In this document: positions 34,401 through 44,957 of the stretch, one piece after another
Layout of the letters: each line of letters opens with the position of its first letter
Numbering within the stretch: the first letter of the stretch is position 1
DNA from: Sinomicrobium oceani
GTDB lineage: Bacteria > Bacteroidota > Bacteroidia > Flavobacteriales > Flavobacteriaceae
DNA length: 64,000 bases
Direction: 5' to 3'
Assembly (NCBI RefSeq): GCF_900119185.1
Contig: NZ_FPJE01000005.1
Location: forward strand, 62,001-126,000
Made by a program: the position numbers and the translations under genes
The notes under the pieces: model-generated
The model's database searches: none
What the model was told of the DNA's origin: nothing
The model's input: the letters and a program-made list of their open reading frames with translations, nothing else

Positions 34401-37400
34401 ATGTGTAAAAAACAATTAACTTTTGTATTTGCCGCCCTACTCTTTTGCAGTCAATTATTATTGGCTCAGGACAGGACGATTACGGGAGTCGTTACGGATG
34501 CCCAGGATGGAATGCCATTACCTGGTGTAAACGTGGTTATCAAAGGAACCACCACCGGAGCCTCTACAGATTTTGACGGGAATTTTTCCATACAGGTTTC
34601 CGGAGACGTTGTTTTGGTTTTCTCCAATATGGGATATGCCAAACAAGAAGTTTCTACAGGAAGCAAAAGCGTAATTAATGTGGCCATGTCTGCATCTATG
34701 GAAGAGCTCGAAGGTGTTGTTGTTACAGCCCTTGGGATTAAGAGACAAGAAAGAGCTCTTGGGTATGCTGTAAGTAAAGTAAGTGCCAAAGAGCTTACCG
34801 AAAGTGGTAACACCAACTTTGCTTCCGCGATGTACGGGAAAGCTGCCGGAGTAAAGATTACTACGGCACCGGGAGGAGCAAGTAGTGCGGTTAACGTACA
34901 AATACGCGGTATCAACTCTTTATCTTACAATCAGCAGCCTCTTTATGTCGTAGACGGTGTGATTATCCGTAATGATGGTCAATATGGAGCAGGAGGAGCG
35001 AATAACAATAACTACTGGGACGATCAACGTATCCGTGGTAACGGTATTCTGGATATAGACCCCAACAACATAGAGAGCCTTAACGTCCTTAAAGGTGCCA
35101 GTGCCACTGCGCTTTACGGTTCCGATGCTTCCAGCGGAGTTATCGTTATCACCACGAAAAAAGGTATGGAAAAGAAAGGATTGGGTGTAGAACTCAACTA
35201 TAACGGTACCGTCGAAGAAGCCGCCTTCCTTCCGAAATTCCAAAACACATATGGCCCCGGATATGACAGGGAAACCAACTTAGCCAACGGAGCTAATGCA
35301 GAAGGATGGATTGAAGACAGTTCTTCACCTTCAGGTTATCGACCTTACTTCAGGGCTTATGCCAACTTCGGTCCGAAAATGGAAGGACAGCAGGTTCGCT
35401 GGTGGGACGGTTCTATTCGTTCTTACTCCGCACAACCGGACAACTACAAAGATGTATACAGAAAAGGATATACTTCCAACGTAAACCTCGCTGTATCCGA
35501 TCAGACCGAAAAACTAAATTACAGACTTACTTATAGCCGTCTTGACTACGAAGGCACACAGGAAGGAAACAAACTGGAAAAAAATACTTTCGGTCTGAAC
35601 AGTACATTAAAAATAAGTGATAAGATTACGCTTGATGTAGTTGCCAACTATATCAACACAACAACCACTAACCGTCCTTATCAACTCGGGCAGGTATTAG
35701 GATCTTTTTCAGGATTCTTCAGCCGTGCCGAAGACATGAGCGTAATGAAGCAAAGATACCGCACTTCGGACGGATACAAATATGTTACGATCAACAACCC
35801 GGAACGTTCGGATGAAGCGTTTATCTACAACATACGCGCCACAAACCTCCTCGATTTCTTCTGGCAGCAAATGCGCAACAAATACGTAGAAACAGAAAAT
35901 CGTTTGATCTCCAGTGCAACCTTAAACTGGGAGTTGGCAAAAGGACTTCAGTTCCGGGGAAGAATAGGAAGTGACTTTACCGGTCTCAATTCGGAAAACA
36001 AGCAATACAACGAGTATCCGCTTCAGTTCAACTCAAGTTCTAACAGTACCGGTGCATTTACTGCTACTTCAGGAAACTACTCCATCCTTTATGGTGATGT
36101 TTTGTTAACTTATAACAACAAGATCACAGAAGATCTCGACTTTTCCATCTCGGGAGGTTTTCAATCGAGATCCGAAAAATATAAAGATCAGCAATCTGCA
36201 ACGACAAGCGGATTGGTTACCGAAAACTGGTTTAGTCTAAGCAATTCTTACGGTATTCTCTCAACGTCTTACAACAGGAAAGAGCAACTTAAATATGCTT
36301 ATCTGGGAATTTTAAACCTGAGTTACAAAGATTTCCTGTTCCTCGAAGGTACAGCCAGACAAGAATATGCTTCTACATTACCTCCTAAAAACAACTCATA
36401 TTTTTATCCTTCGGCCAACGCGAGTTTTGTATTTAATGACGTCCTCAATGTTCCCGAATTTATGAGTTATGGTAAAGTACGTGCTTCTTATGGTATTGTA
36501 GGTAACGCACCTCCCATGTACGAAGCAAACATTTCTTACAACCAGACCTCCTTACAAACCATTAACGGTTCTGTTCCTTCTCTGAGCCTGAGCAATTCTT
36601 ACGGTAACGACAACCTCAATGCTGAGAAAAAGCACGAAATGGAATTTGGTTTGGAAACACAGTTCCTCAATAACAGAATAGGACTGGATGTTAGCTACTA
36701 CAGCAACCGTGTAAAAGATCAGATCCTGCCTTTACAGGTAGCTCCTTCGGTAGGCGCCGGAAGCCAGCTCGTAAACGTAGGTGAGATAGGAAGCCAGGGA
36801 TTTGAACTGGCAATCAATGCTACGCCTATCTCCGGAGATTTCCGATGGACAACCCGTTTTAACTTCTCTGTAAACCAGTCTAAAGTATACAGTCTGATGC
36901 CGGGAGTGGATGAACTTACTTTCTATACGGCAGATCAGAGTACAGTGAAAATTGTTGCAGGAATTGGTGAAAAACTGGGTAATATATATGTAATGCCACG
37001 TGCTACTGACGAAAACGGCAATTATCTTATTAGTGATGACGGACTTTACGTGATGGACAAGAGCAGATATGTTAAAGCCGGAAACATCATGCCTAAGGCC
37101 ATAGGAGGTTTTTCCAATACCTTCTCTTATAAAAACTTTTCTATCGATTTCTCTATGGACTACAGGCTTGGAGGGCAAATGGTTTCTCCCAACACCAAGT
37201 ACATGATGGGAGCCGGTATGCTGGAAAACACCATGCAATACAGGGATGCCGAACATGGCGGTCTCAGCTATACCGTGGATGGAGTTACTTATAACGACGG
37301 AGTACTTCTCGACGGTGTCAATGAAAATACCGGCGAGGCCAATACTCAGGTTGTCGATGCGGCAACCTACTATATGAACACCTTTAACTGGGGAGATAAC

Positions 37401-37676
37401 TCCTGGAGTCGCAAAGGTAGTATCTACGATAACAGTTATATAAAAATGCGTGAAGTAGTATTAGGATACAACCTTCCCGGAAGCCTGGCTGAAAAATTAC
37501 ATGTTCAGAGTCTGAGGGTCTCCCTTATCGGACGAAACCTTTTTTACATCTGGAGAACTCTGGACAATATCGATCCGGAAGCTCCTCTTGGAAACAAGTG
37601 GTGGTCTCAGGGTGTAGATGTCGGTTCAACTGCAGCATCACGAAGCTTTGGTATCTCCCTGAACGCAAAATTCTAA
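34401..37676 (+). CDS. SusC/RagA-type TonB-linked outer-membrane transporter
   Basis: A 1091-aa protein with a Sec signal (to about LLLAQ, residue 23), a carboxypeptidase-like regulatory domain (about 24-105, RTITGVVTDAQDGMPLPGVN), a plug domain (about 115-250, with QIRGINSLSYNQQPLYVVDG) and a 22-strand-type barrel to the C-terminal NAKF. It imports large oligosaccharides through the outer membrane with its SusD lid, powered by TonB/ExbBD. No STN signalling domain lies before the regulatory domain, so it is not expected to signal to an anti-sigma factor. susD follows after 19 nt. Confidence 0.96.
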   Translation: MCKKQLTFVFAALLFCSQLLLAQDRTITGVVTDAQDGMPLPGVNVVIKGTTTGASTDFDGNFSIQVSGDVVLVFSNMGYAKQEVSTGSKSVINVAMSASMEELEGVVVTALGIKRQERALGYAVSKVSAKELTESGNTNFASAMYGKAAGVKITTAPGGASSAVNVQIRGINSLSYNQQPLYVVDGVIIRNDGQYGAGGANNNNYWDDQRIRGNGILDIDPNNIESLNVLKGASATALYGSDASSGVIVITTKKGMEKKGLGVELNYNGTVEEAAFLPKFQNTYGPGYDRETNLANGANAEGWIEDSSSPSGYRPYFRAYANFGPKMEGQQVRWWDGSIRSYSAQPDNYKDVYRKGYTSNVNLAVSDQTEKLNYRLTYSRLDYEGTQEGNKLEKNTFGLNSTLKISDKITLDVVANYINTTTTNRPYQLGQVLGSFSGFFSRAEDMSVMKQRYRTSDGYKYVTINNPERSDEAFIYNIRATNLLDFFWQQMRNKYVETENRLISSATLNWELAKGLQFRGRIGSDFTGLNSENKQYNEYPLQFNSSSNSTGAFTATSGNYSILYGDVLLTYNNKITEDLDFSISGGFQSRSEKYKDQQSATTSGLVTENWFSLSNSYGILSTSYNRKEQLKYAYLGILNLSYKDFLFLEGTARQEYASTLPPKNNSYFYPSANASFVFNDVLNVPEFMSYGKVRASYGIVGNAPPMYEANISYNQTSLQTINGSVPSLSLSNSYGNDNLNAEKKHEMEFGLETQFLNNRIGLDVSYYSNRVKDQILPLQVAPSVGAGSQLVNVGEIGSQGFELAINATPISGDFRWTTRFNFSVNQSKVYSLMPGVDELTFYTADQSTVKIVAGIGEKLGNIYVMPRATDENGNYLISDDGLYVMDKSRYVKAGNIMPKAIGGFSNTFSYKNFSIDFSMDYRLGGQMVSPNTKYMMGAGMLENTMQYRDAEHGGLSYTVDGVTYNDGVLLDGVNENTGEANTQVVDAATYYMNTFNWGDNSWSRKGSIYDNSYIKMREVVLGYNLPGSLAEKLHVQSLRVSLIGRNLFYIWRTLDNIDPEAPLGNKWWSQGVDVGSTAASRSFGISLNAKF

Positions 37677-37695
37677 TTAAAAATTTACGAACATC

Positions 37696-39288
37696 ATGAA
37701 AAACAAATTCATAATATTAGGTTTGCTCGCTTCGTTAATGACTACATTTAGCGGGTGTTCGGATCAACTGGAGGACAAATTCCTCAGCCCTGAGAAGTCT
37801 ACGGATGCCAGTATTCCAGGATTTTTCACCTCCATGCTCAACAATGACAGGATTCGTCCGAGTTACTGGAACACCAGGACTTTTCTCCTTACGCATACTG
37901 CTGTATACACGCAAACGGCATTTTTTATGAATGCCAACACGGCATATCAGCAAAGCGATAGCTATACCGATCAGTACTGGACAGATTTTTACGTGTCCGG
38001 CTCTAACGGCGGGGGAGTAATGAGTACTTACACAGCAATGCAAGTTGCTTACGAAAATCTTTCTGAAGAAGAAAAAGCCGGTTTTGAAATATTCATGAAC
38101 GCCGGAAAGGTTGTTTTGATCAATGAAGCCTCAAAAATGGTCGACCTTTGGGGGGATATTCCTTTTTCTGAAGCAGCGAGTCTTATTGAAAACAGTAGCA
38201 TTCAAAACGGTAAGTTTGATGATCAGCAAGAACTTTACACCACTTTTATCAGCGATCTGAAAACTATAAGCGATTATTTTGCTTCTACGGAGACAACAGC
38301 CTCTTTTTCCAAATATGACATTCTCCTGAGCGGGGACGTGAATATGTGGAGAAGATACACCAATTCATTGCGACTTCGATTGCTGATGAGAATCTCTAAT
38401 GTTGATGAGAGTACCGCACAAACTGCAATCCAGGAAATGCTGAACAACAGTGCTACTTATCCGCTGTTAGATGGTGGTGATAACGGAAATTACAATCCTG
38501 CTTCGGAGGACGTTCTTCTTGAACCCCTAACTACCTATATCGATAACCTGAACAGTGCTCTGACAGAGCTACCGAGCCATTATGCACCGGATTACCTGCT
38601 CAACACGGCCATGCTTCCCGTAGATGATCCGCGTATTCCTGTGATGTTCGATAAGTTCGGTAAGACAGTAAGCAATAATTTTGTTCCAAACGAAGAATTT
38701 AAGGCTATGCCTATAACATTTACTTCTGCACAGCAAGAACAACAATTTGCTAACTATTCTATAGTAGACTCCACGACATTTATGCAAAATCCGAGTCTGC
38801 CCGGTATAGTGATGACTGCTTCCGAAGTAAACTTTCTCAAAGCAGAAGCTTATGAAAGATGGGGAGGCGGAGATGCCGGGCAAGCCTATGAAACCGCTAT
38901 TCAGCAGTCGGTATCTTTCTATTACTATCTCAACAACATCAATGAGACCGGTCTTCCAGTAGAAGAAAAACCCGACGCTAATGTTATTACCGAATTCCTG
39001 GCAACATCCGGTGTAGCCTATGAAGGTTCTACCCAGGAAAAGCTGCAAAAAATATGGATTCAGAAATGGTTACATTTAGGGTTCCTTCAATCTGTAGAAG
39101 CATGGGCCGAATACAGAAGAACAGGCTTCCCAGAATTGACATTCCCTGAAGCGAATCTCTCAGGTTATCGCACCCCTCCGTCCAGATTGGTTTATCCATC
39201 TTCCGAGAAGAACTATAACAGTCAGAACTACCAGGCTGTTCAGGCACAGGATGTACGCGATGGCAAAATATTCTGGGATGTAGATTAA
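37696..39288 (+). CDS. SusD/RagB-family glycan-binding outer-membrane lipoprotein
   Basis: A 530-aa surface lipoprotein with a signal ending TFSGC (Cys21). It belongs to the SusD-like group with the helical TPR core and the C-terminal pattern LQKIWIQKWLHLGFLQSVEAWAEYRRTGFPEL. ASEVNFLKAEAYERWGGGDAGQAYE marks a TPR helix pair (about 375-400). It caps the SusC barrel and binds the glycan. It is co-transcribed with susC and ends before a strong hairpin, so the downstream glycosidases may be expressed at a lower or separate level. Confidence 0.93.
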   Translation: MKNKFIILGLLASLMTTFSGCSDQLEDKFLSPEKSTDASIPGFFTSMLNNDRIRPSYWNTRTFLLTHTAVYTQTAFFMNANTAYQQSDSYTDQYWTDFYVSGSNGGGVMSTYTAMQVAYENLSEEEKAGFEIFMNAGKVVLINEASKMVDLWGDIPFSEAASLIENSSIQNGKFDDQQELYTTFISDLKTISDYFASTETTASFSKYDILLSGDVNMWRRYTNSLRLRLLMRISNVDESTAQTAIQEMLNNSATYPLLDGGDNGNYNPASEDVLLEPLTTYIDNLNSALTELPSHYAPDYLLNTAMLPVDDPRIPVMFDKFGKTVSNNFVPNEEFKAMPITFTSAQQEQQFANYSIVDSTTFMQNPSLPGIVMTASEVNFLKAEAYERWGGGDAGQAYETAIQQSVSFYYYLNNINETGLPVEEKPDANVITEFLATSGVAYEGSTQEKLQKIWIQKWLHLGFLQSVEAWAEYRRTGFPELTFPEANLSGYRTPPSRLVYPSSEKNYNSQNYQAVQAQDVRDGKIFWDVD

Positions 39289-39330
39289 TGTTGAAAAAAA
39301 TAATCACATATTCCGATTACTAATGAAGAA

Positions 39331-39362
39331 AAGAGGTTGTTAGCATTATAAAACAACCTCTT
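39331..39362 (+). terminator. Hairpin after susD
   Basis: Perfect 11-bp arms AAGAGGTTGTT / AACAACCTCTT around a 10-nt loop, followed by TTTTCTTATT. It may be a full or partial terminator between susCD and the glycosidase genes. Confidence 0.85.
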
Positions 39363-39396
39363 TTCTTATTAATTTTGAAAAAACTCCCGACAGACA

Positions 39397-41799
39397 ATGA
39401 AAGCACTCCGGCATATTTTATGGATCATACTTCTCATAAGTCACTTCCCTGTTACCGCTCAAAAAAAGAATTCCGGGTCTCCTCTTTATAAAAACCCTTC
39501 AGCTCTTGTTGAGGATAGAGTAAACGACCTGCTGCAACACATGACCATCGAGGAAAAAGTAGGGCAATTAAGCACACTCCTCGGCTGGGACATGTACAGC
39601 AAAAAAAGAAATAAGGTTTCCGAAAGCGAAGTTTTCCGAGAAGCCATACAAGAGCAGCATATCGGTATGCTATGGGCGACACTGCGTGCAGATCCCTGGA
39701 CAAAAAAAACCCTTGAGACCGGGTTGAACCCTAAGATGGCTGCCCAGGCCACCAATGCGCTTCAGAAATATGCCATAGAACACTCCAGGCTGGGTATTCC
39801 CATACTTCTCTCCGAAGAATGCCCTCATGGCCACATGGCTATAGGCACTACGGTATTCCCTACTTCTATAGGACAAAGCAGCACCTGGAACCCTGAGCTC
39901 ATCAAAGAAATGGCGGCTGTGATCGCCAGAGAAGCCCGCCTGCAGGGAGGACATGTAGGTTATGGCCCCGTACTGGACCTTGCCCGCGAACCCCGGTGGT
40001 CTCGAGTCGAAGAAACATACGGAGAAGACCCCGTCCTGAACAGTGAAATGGGAAAAGCCATGGTCGAGGGCTTTCAGGGCACAGACCTGAAAAGCGGAAT
40101 CAATATCATTTCCACATTAAAACATTTTACAGCTTACGGTGTGCCCGAAGGCGGACATAACGGTAATGCAGTCCATGTCGGCACACGGGATCTCCATCAA
40201 AGCTACCTCCCCCCTTTTAAAACTGCTGTTGAAGCAGGAGCCTTATCCGTGATGACCGCCTACAGTTCTGTCGATGGCGTACCCAGTACAGCCAACAATT
40301 GGTTGCTCACTGATATCCTCCGTGATACCTGGGGCTTTAAAGGTTTTGTGGTTTCCGATCTCGGAAGTATAGAAGGGCTGCTTGGCAATCATCATACTGC
40401 CGCCAGTTTTACGGAAGCAGCTGCTATGGCTGCAAATGCCGGGGTAGATGCCGATCTCGGCGGTAAGGGATTCGGAGAACACCTTCTTCAGGCCATTTCT
40501 TCCGGTATGGTTAGCGAAAACACCCTGGACGAAGCCGTAAAACGTGTTCTCCGTCTGAAATTTGAGATGGGACTCTTTGAAAATCCGTATGTCAACCCGG
40601 CAAAAGCAGCAAAAGAAGTCCGGAACGCCGAACACGTAGCACTCGCCCGTAAAGTAGCACAACAATCCATCACCCTGCTCAAAAATCAGGATCACCTACT
40701 CCCCCTTCGAAAAGATTTGAAAAGGATAGCTGTAATCGGCCCGAATGCCGATAATATTTACAATCAACTCGGCGATTATACCGCTCCCCAGGAAGAAGAC
40801 AATATCGTCACCGTACTGGAAGGTATAAAAAATAAAGTCGGTGCTTCTGCAACCGTCACCTATGTCAAGGGATGTGCTATACGCGACACTACACAAACAG
40901 ACATCAGTAAGGCCGTAGAAGCCGCCGAAAATGCGGAAGTGGCCATTGTTGTACTCGGAGGATCAAGTGCAAGAGATTTCAAGACGAAATATATCGATAC
41001 CGGCGCTGCTACGGTAGACAGTGAAAACAGCAAAGGAATAATCAGCGATATGGAAAGCGGCGAAGGTTATGATCGTTCTACCCTGGACCTGCTCGGAAAC
41101 CAGATCGCTCTGCTTCAGGCCATCGTGCGTACCGGTACCCCTACCGTGCTGGTACTCCTTAAAGGACGTCCGCTTTTGCTCAACTGGCCTTCCGAACATG
41201 TGCCCGCTATTCTCGATGCCTGGTATCCCGGTCAGGAAGGTGGAAACGCCATTGCCGATGTACTTTTCGGCGATTACAATCCCGCCGGAAGATTACCCGT
41301 ATCCGTTCCTAAATCCGTAGGGCAGATTCCCGTATACTACAATGCATTATTTCCCGTAAAACACAATTATGTCGAAGAAGATGCCGAACCCCTTTACAGT
41401 TTCGGACATGGACTCAGCTATACCGATTTTGAATATGACAACCTCAGCATGGAGATGCTGGAAAAAGATGATGATATCAGAGTTAGTATACGTTTCGAAA
41501 TAAAAAACACAGGCAATACGGATGGCGATGAAGTTGCACAACTTTATCTCCGTGACATGGCAGGTTCTGTGGTGACACCTCAAAAACAGCTCAAGGCGTT
41601 CCGGAGAGTACATCTGAAAGCAGGTGAACGGAAAACCGTAGAATTCGAACTCGAAGCAAAAGACATGATGTTGTGGAATGTCCGGCAGGAATGGGTCACC
41701 GAGGCAGGAACCTTCTCTGTAATGATAGGAGCCTCCTCGAAAGACATCCGGTTAAAGGACACCTTTAAAGTTTCCCGCACCATCAAAATAAAAAAATAA
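39397..41799 (+). CDS. Glycoside hydrolase family 3 (beta-glucosidase-like)
   Basis: An 800-aa protein with a Sec signal ending PVTAQ (about residue 22). The N-terminal (alpha/beta)8 domain has DLAREPRWSRVEETYGEDP (about 194-212), KHF (242-244) and the nucleophile Asp321 in FVVSDLGS. The alpha/beta sandwich follows (about 405-640, IAVIGPNADN), then the C-terminal Fn3-like domain (about 700-790, DEVAQLYLRD). It is expected to remove terminal beta-linked glucose or xylose in the periplasm. It starts 34 nt after the hairpin that follows susD. Confidence 0.94.
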   Translation: MKALRHILWIILLISHFPVTAQKKNSGSPLYKNPSALVEDRVNDLLQHMTIEEKVGQLSTLLGWDMYSKKRNKVSESEVFREAIQEQHIGMLWATLRADPWTKKTLETGLNPKMAAQATNALQKYAIEHSRLGIPILLSEECPHGHMAIGTTVFPTSIGQSSTWNPELIKEMAAVIAREARLQGGHVGYGPVLDLAREPRWSRVEETYGEDPVLNSEMGKAMVEGFQGTDLKSGINIISTLKHFTAYGVPEGGHNGNAVHVGTRDLHQSYLPPFKTAVEAGALSVMTAYSSVDGVPSTANNWLLTDILRDTWGFKGFVVSDLGSIEGLLGNHHTAASFTEAAAMAANAGVDADLGGKGFGEHLLQAISSGMVSENTLDEAVKRVLRLKFEMGLFENPYVNPAKAAKEVRNAEHVALARKVAQQSITLLKNQDHLLPLRKDLKRIAVIGPNADNIYNQLGDYTAPQEEDNIVTVLEGIKNKVGASATVTYVKGCAIRDTTQTDISKAVEAAENAEVAIVVLGGSSARDFKTKYIDTGAATVDSENSKGIISDMESGEGYDRSTLDLLGNQIALLQAIVRTGTPTVLVLLKGRPLLLNWPSEHVPAILDAWYPGQEGGNAIADVLFGDYNPAGRLPVSVPKSVGQIPVYYNALFPVKHNYVEEDAEPLYSFGHGLSYTDFEYDNLSMEMLEKDDDIRVSIRFEIKNTGNTDGDEVAQLYLRDMAGSVVTPQKQLKAFRRVHLKAGERKTVEFELEAKDMMLWNVRQEWVTEAGTFSVMIGASSKDIRLKDTFKVSRTIKIKK

Positions 41800-41974
41800 A
41801 ATATGTCCCAGGTTCTTATATTCGGAAAGGAAAGCCATAGTGGTAAACACGAAACCGGCCGTTTGTGCACCGGTAAAACTATCCCGAAGAACCCCCGGGC
41901 GATTTCAATTATAGATTTTTCAGGCTAATTCAACGCAGCCTTAATGATTATCAATATTAAAAAATACATCCTCC

Positions 41975-43420
41975 ATGAGCTTTTACAGGAAAACAGCATT
42001 AGCATGCTTAGCAGGTCTTGGCCTGGGGCTTTCTGCCCGGGCACAGGAAAACAATTTACACCAGAGATCTACCATTTACGAGCCCCCGAAAGATGCTAAA
42101 GTCATCGAAAAACTCAACCAATGGGAAGACCAGAAATTCGGGATGATCATCCACTGGGGGATCTACGCAGTTCCGGGAATTATAGAATCCTGGTCTATAT
42201 GCTCCGAAGACTGGATAGAGCGTGACAGTACAATAAGTTATAACGATTACAAAAAATGGTACTGGGGACAAAGTGAAAAGTTCAACCCCGTCAATTTCAA
42301 TCCGGAGCAATGGGCAGATGCTGCTGATGCCGCAGGAATGAAGTATCTGGTATTCACGACAAAGCACCACGACGGGTTTAACATGTTCGACACCAAACAA
42401 AGTGACTACAAGATATCTAATGGCCCCTTTGCAGATAACCCAAAGGCGGATGTAGCCAAATATGTATTTGATGCCTTCAGGAAAAAAGGTTTTATGATCG
42501 GTGCTTATTTTTCCAAGCCCGACTGGCATTCGGAATATTACTGGTGGCCCAAATATGCTACTGCAAACCGCAACAACAATTACGATATCCGGAAAAACCC
42601 CTGGCGTTGGAATAAGTTCAAGGAATTTACCTTCAACCAGATTTCAGAACTCATGCACAATTACGGAAGTATAGATATTTTATGGCTCGATGGGGGCTGG
42701 GTGCGTCCTAAAGAGACGGTCAATGAAGAAGTGATATCCTGGGGTGCTCCGATCCCCGAATGGAGCCAGGATATCGATATGCCCAAAATAGCTGCTATGG
42801 CACGCGAAGCACAACCCGGACTGCTCATGGTAGACCGCACTGTTCACGGACGTTTTGAAAATTACCAGACCCCGGAACAACGTATTCCCGATGCCAAAAT
42901 AGACAATCCCTGGGAAAGCTGTATGACGCTCGGTAACGCCTGGGGATACGTACCCGGAGACACCTTTAAATCCACTCCAAAAGTCATCCATTCCCTCGCC
43001 GAGATCGTTGCCAAAGGAGGAAGTCTGCTCCTCGGTGTAGGACCTAAACCGGACGGGACACTTCCGGAGGAAGCTATAAAAAGACTGGAGGATATCGGAA
43101 AATGGATGGCTACCAACGGTGAGGCTATTTACAACACCCGTAGTGTCGAACATTACCAGGACGGAGATACGTACTTTACACAAAATAAGGAAAAGAAAAA
43201 AACCTATGCCATCGTGTGTCTTCAGGAAAACGAAGCAACTCCCGCAACCATTACCTGGAAAGGTAATCTACCCAAAAAAGGCAGTCGTGTAAAATTGCTG
43301 CAGACCGGGAAAAATGTCAAATGGGAACTAAACGGAGATGAAGTGAAAGTCACTGTGCCGTCTTCTATAAAAGGAAAAAAAGATGTAGCCGCACTCGCAT
43401 TCTCTTTCAAAACCATATAA
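41975..43420 (+). CDS. GH29 alpha-L-fucosidase (first copy)
   Basis: A 481-aa protein with a Sec signal ending LSARAQ. The GH29 barrel shows KFGMIIHWGIYAVPG (about 54-68), TTKHHDGFNMFDT (about 128-140) and the nucleophile Asp in DILWLDGGWV (about 233-242). A small C-terminal beta-sandwich follows (about 385-481). It removes alpha-L-fucose from glycans. It is quite different in sequence from the second GH29 protein 15 nt downstream, so the pair is not a recent duplication. The 175 nt upstream contain no clear promoter or gene. Confidence 0.93.
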   Translation: MSFYRKTALACLAGLGLGLSARAQENNLHQRSTIYEPPKDAKVIEKLNQWEDQKFGMIIHWGIYAVPGIIESWSICSEDWIERDSTISYNDYKKWYWGQSEKFNPVNFNPEQWADAADAAGMKYLVFTTKHHDGFNMFDTKQSDYKISNGPFADNPKADVAKYVFDAFRKKGFMIGAYFSKPDWHSEYYWWPKYATANRNNNYDIRKNPWRWNKFKEFTFNQISELMHNYGSIDILWLDGGWVRPKETVNEEVISWGAPIPEWSQDIDMPKIAAMAREAQPGLLMVDRTVHGRFENYQTPEQRIPDAKIDNPWESCMTLGNAWGYVPGDTFKSTPKVIHSLAEIVAKGGSLLLGVGPKPDGTLPEEAIKRLEDIGKWMATNGEAIYNTRSVEHYQDGDTYFTQNKEKKKTYAIVCLQENEATPATITWKGNLPKKGSRVKLLQTGKNVKWELNGDEVKVTVPSSIKGKKDVAALAFSFKTI

Positions 43421-43435
43421 TCTAAAAACAGTACA

Positions 43436-44899
43436 ATGAAAACGTATTCCCTTCTCTCCGCTCTTGGCCTACTTTTTATCCTTATTTCCTGTAAGGATAC
43501 CGCCATAAAAGCCACACCTCCCCAGGCCATCGGCCCGGTTCCTTCCCCTGCACAACTGGCCTGGCAGGAGATGGAAATAAATGCTTTTATCCATTTTACC
43601 ACAAATACTTTTACAGGCAAAGAATGGGGATACGGGGATGAAAGCCCATCGATCTTCAATCCCTCAGACATGAATCCCGATCAATGGATCGGGGTGCTGA
43701 AAGAAACAGGATTCAAAGGTGTAATACTCACCACCAAACATCATGACGGATTCTGCCTCTGGCCAAGTAAGTACACGACACATTCCGTAAAAAACAGTCC
43801 TTATAAAAACGGGAAAGGTGATGTCGTGAAAGAAGTCTCCGAAGCCTGCAAACGGTACGGTATGAAGTTTGGAATTTATCTCTCGCCCTGGGACCGGAAC
43901 CGTTCCGATTACGGGCAACCTTCATATATTACCTATTACCGTAATCAACTGGAAGAGCTTTTCACCAATTACGGACCTGCATTTGAAATGTGGTTTGACG
44001 GTGCCAATGGTGGTGACGGCTATTATGGAGGGGCGCGGGAAACACGTAATATCGACAGGAAAACCTATTACCACTGGCCGGAAACCCTGGATATGGTCCG
44101 CGCATTGCAACCCGAGCCACAGGTTTTGTTTTTCAGTGATGCCGGTCCCGATATCCGATGGGTAGGCAATGAAGAAGGACACGCCGGAAAAACCAATTGG
44201 AATACCATTTCAAACGATACGCTTTATGCAGGAAAAGCGGGCATAAACGACCTGCTGGCCTCAGGCTCGGAAGACGGCACACGGTGGATCCCTGCCGAAG
44301 TCGATGTTTCCATCCGCCCCGGTTGGTTTTATCACGAAGAGGAAGATCACAGTGTAAAAACGGCAGAACAGTTATTCGATATTTATCTGAGTTCCGTAGG
44401 ACGGGGCTCCAACCTGCTTTTGAATATACCTCCGGACAGACGCGGACTGATCCATGAAAACGATGTTAAGGCACTCCGGGAGTGGCGCAAACTACTCGAT
44501 AAAAGGTTGGGCAACAACCTCGCCTTCAAAGCATCGGCTACAGCCAGCTCATTCCGGGCCGGTTCGCCGCAATATGCCGCCTCTAATGTTACCGACGGAA
44601 AAAAGGACACCTATTGGACCACAGATGATGACACCAGCACGGGCTCCGTGGAAATTCGGCTGGAAGCAGCAAAGGATATTTCCTATATCGTACTCCAGGA
44701 GTACATAGCCCTCGGGCAAAGAGTCCGGTCCTTTACTGTAGAAGCCTGGAAGGAAAACGGCTGGAAAACCATCACAGAAGCCACCACTATCGGCTATAAA
44801 AGAATCCTGAAAACAGGAGACCTGAATACGGATAAAATCCGGGTAAATATCACCGGCGCCAAGGCCTGTCCATTAATTTCCAATATAGAAATCTACTAA
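43436..44899 (+). CDS. GH29 alpha-L-fucosidase with C-terminal discoidin-like domain
   Basis: A 487-aa lipoprotein (signal ending LFILISC, about Cys20). The GH29 barrel shows FIHFTTNTFTGKEWGYG (about 47-63), TTKHHDGFCLWPS (about 100-112) and nucleophile Asp in FEMWFDGANGG (about 184-194). After about residue 350 comes an F5/8 type C (discoidin)-like domain: NVTDGKKDTYWTTDD and ISYIVLQEYIALGQRVRSFTVEA. Its sequence resembles the subfamily acting on branched alpha-1,3/1,4-fucose; this is from memory. Together with the first GH29 it suggests two fucose linkages or exo-steps in the target glycan. Confidence 0.93.
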   Translation: MKTYSLLSALGLLFILISCKDTAIKATPPQAIGPVPSPAQLAWQEMEINAFIHFTTNTFTGKEWGYGDESPSIFNPSDMNPDQWIGVLKETGFKGVILTTKHHDGFCLWPSKYTTHSVKNSPYKNGKGDVVKEVSEACKRYGMKFGIYLSPWDRNRSDYGQPSYITYYRNQLEELFTNYGPAFEMWFDGANGGDGYYGGARETRNIDRKTYYHWPETLDMVRALQPEPQVLFFSDAGPDIRWVGNEEGHAGKTNWNTISNDTLYAGKAGINDLLASGSEDGTRWIPAEVDVSIRPGWFYHEEEDHSVKTAEQLFDIYLSSVGRGSNLLLNIPPDRRGLIHENDVKALREWRKLLDKRLGNNLAFKASATASSFRAGSPQYAASNVTDGKKDTYWTTDDDTSTGSVEIRLEAAKDISYIVLQEYIALGQRVRSFTVEAWKENGWKTITEATTIGYKRILKTGDLNTDKIRVNITGAKACPLISNIEIY

Positions 44900-44942
44900 A
44901 ACAAAAAAGAGGAACTAAGTCAGAGTTCCTCTTTTTTGTTTT
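44898..44942. terminator. Bidirectional terminator between fucosidase and pafA
   Basis: Perfect 19-bp arms (A-rich start, then GAGGAACT / AGTTCCTC, T-rich end) around a 7-nt loop, between two convergent genes. Confidence 0.92.
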
Positions 44943-44957
44943 GTATATATTTTCTCC

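Noticed and set aside
41813-41938. 41-codon open frame between the GH3 and first GH29 genes
   Set aside because: No promoter or family resemblance, ordinary chance length, and no signal or conserved pattern. It is treated as spacer.
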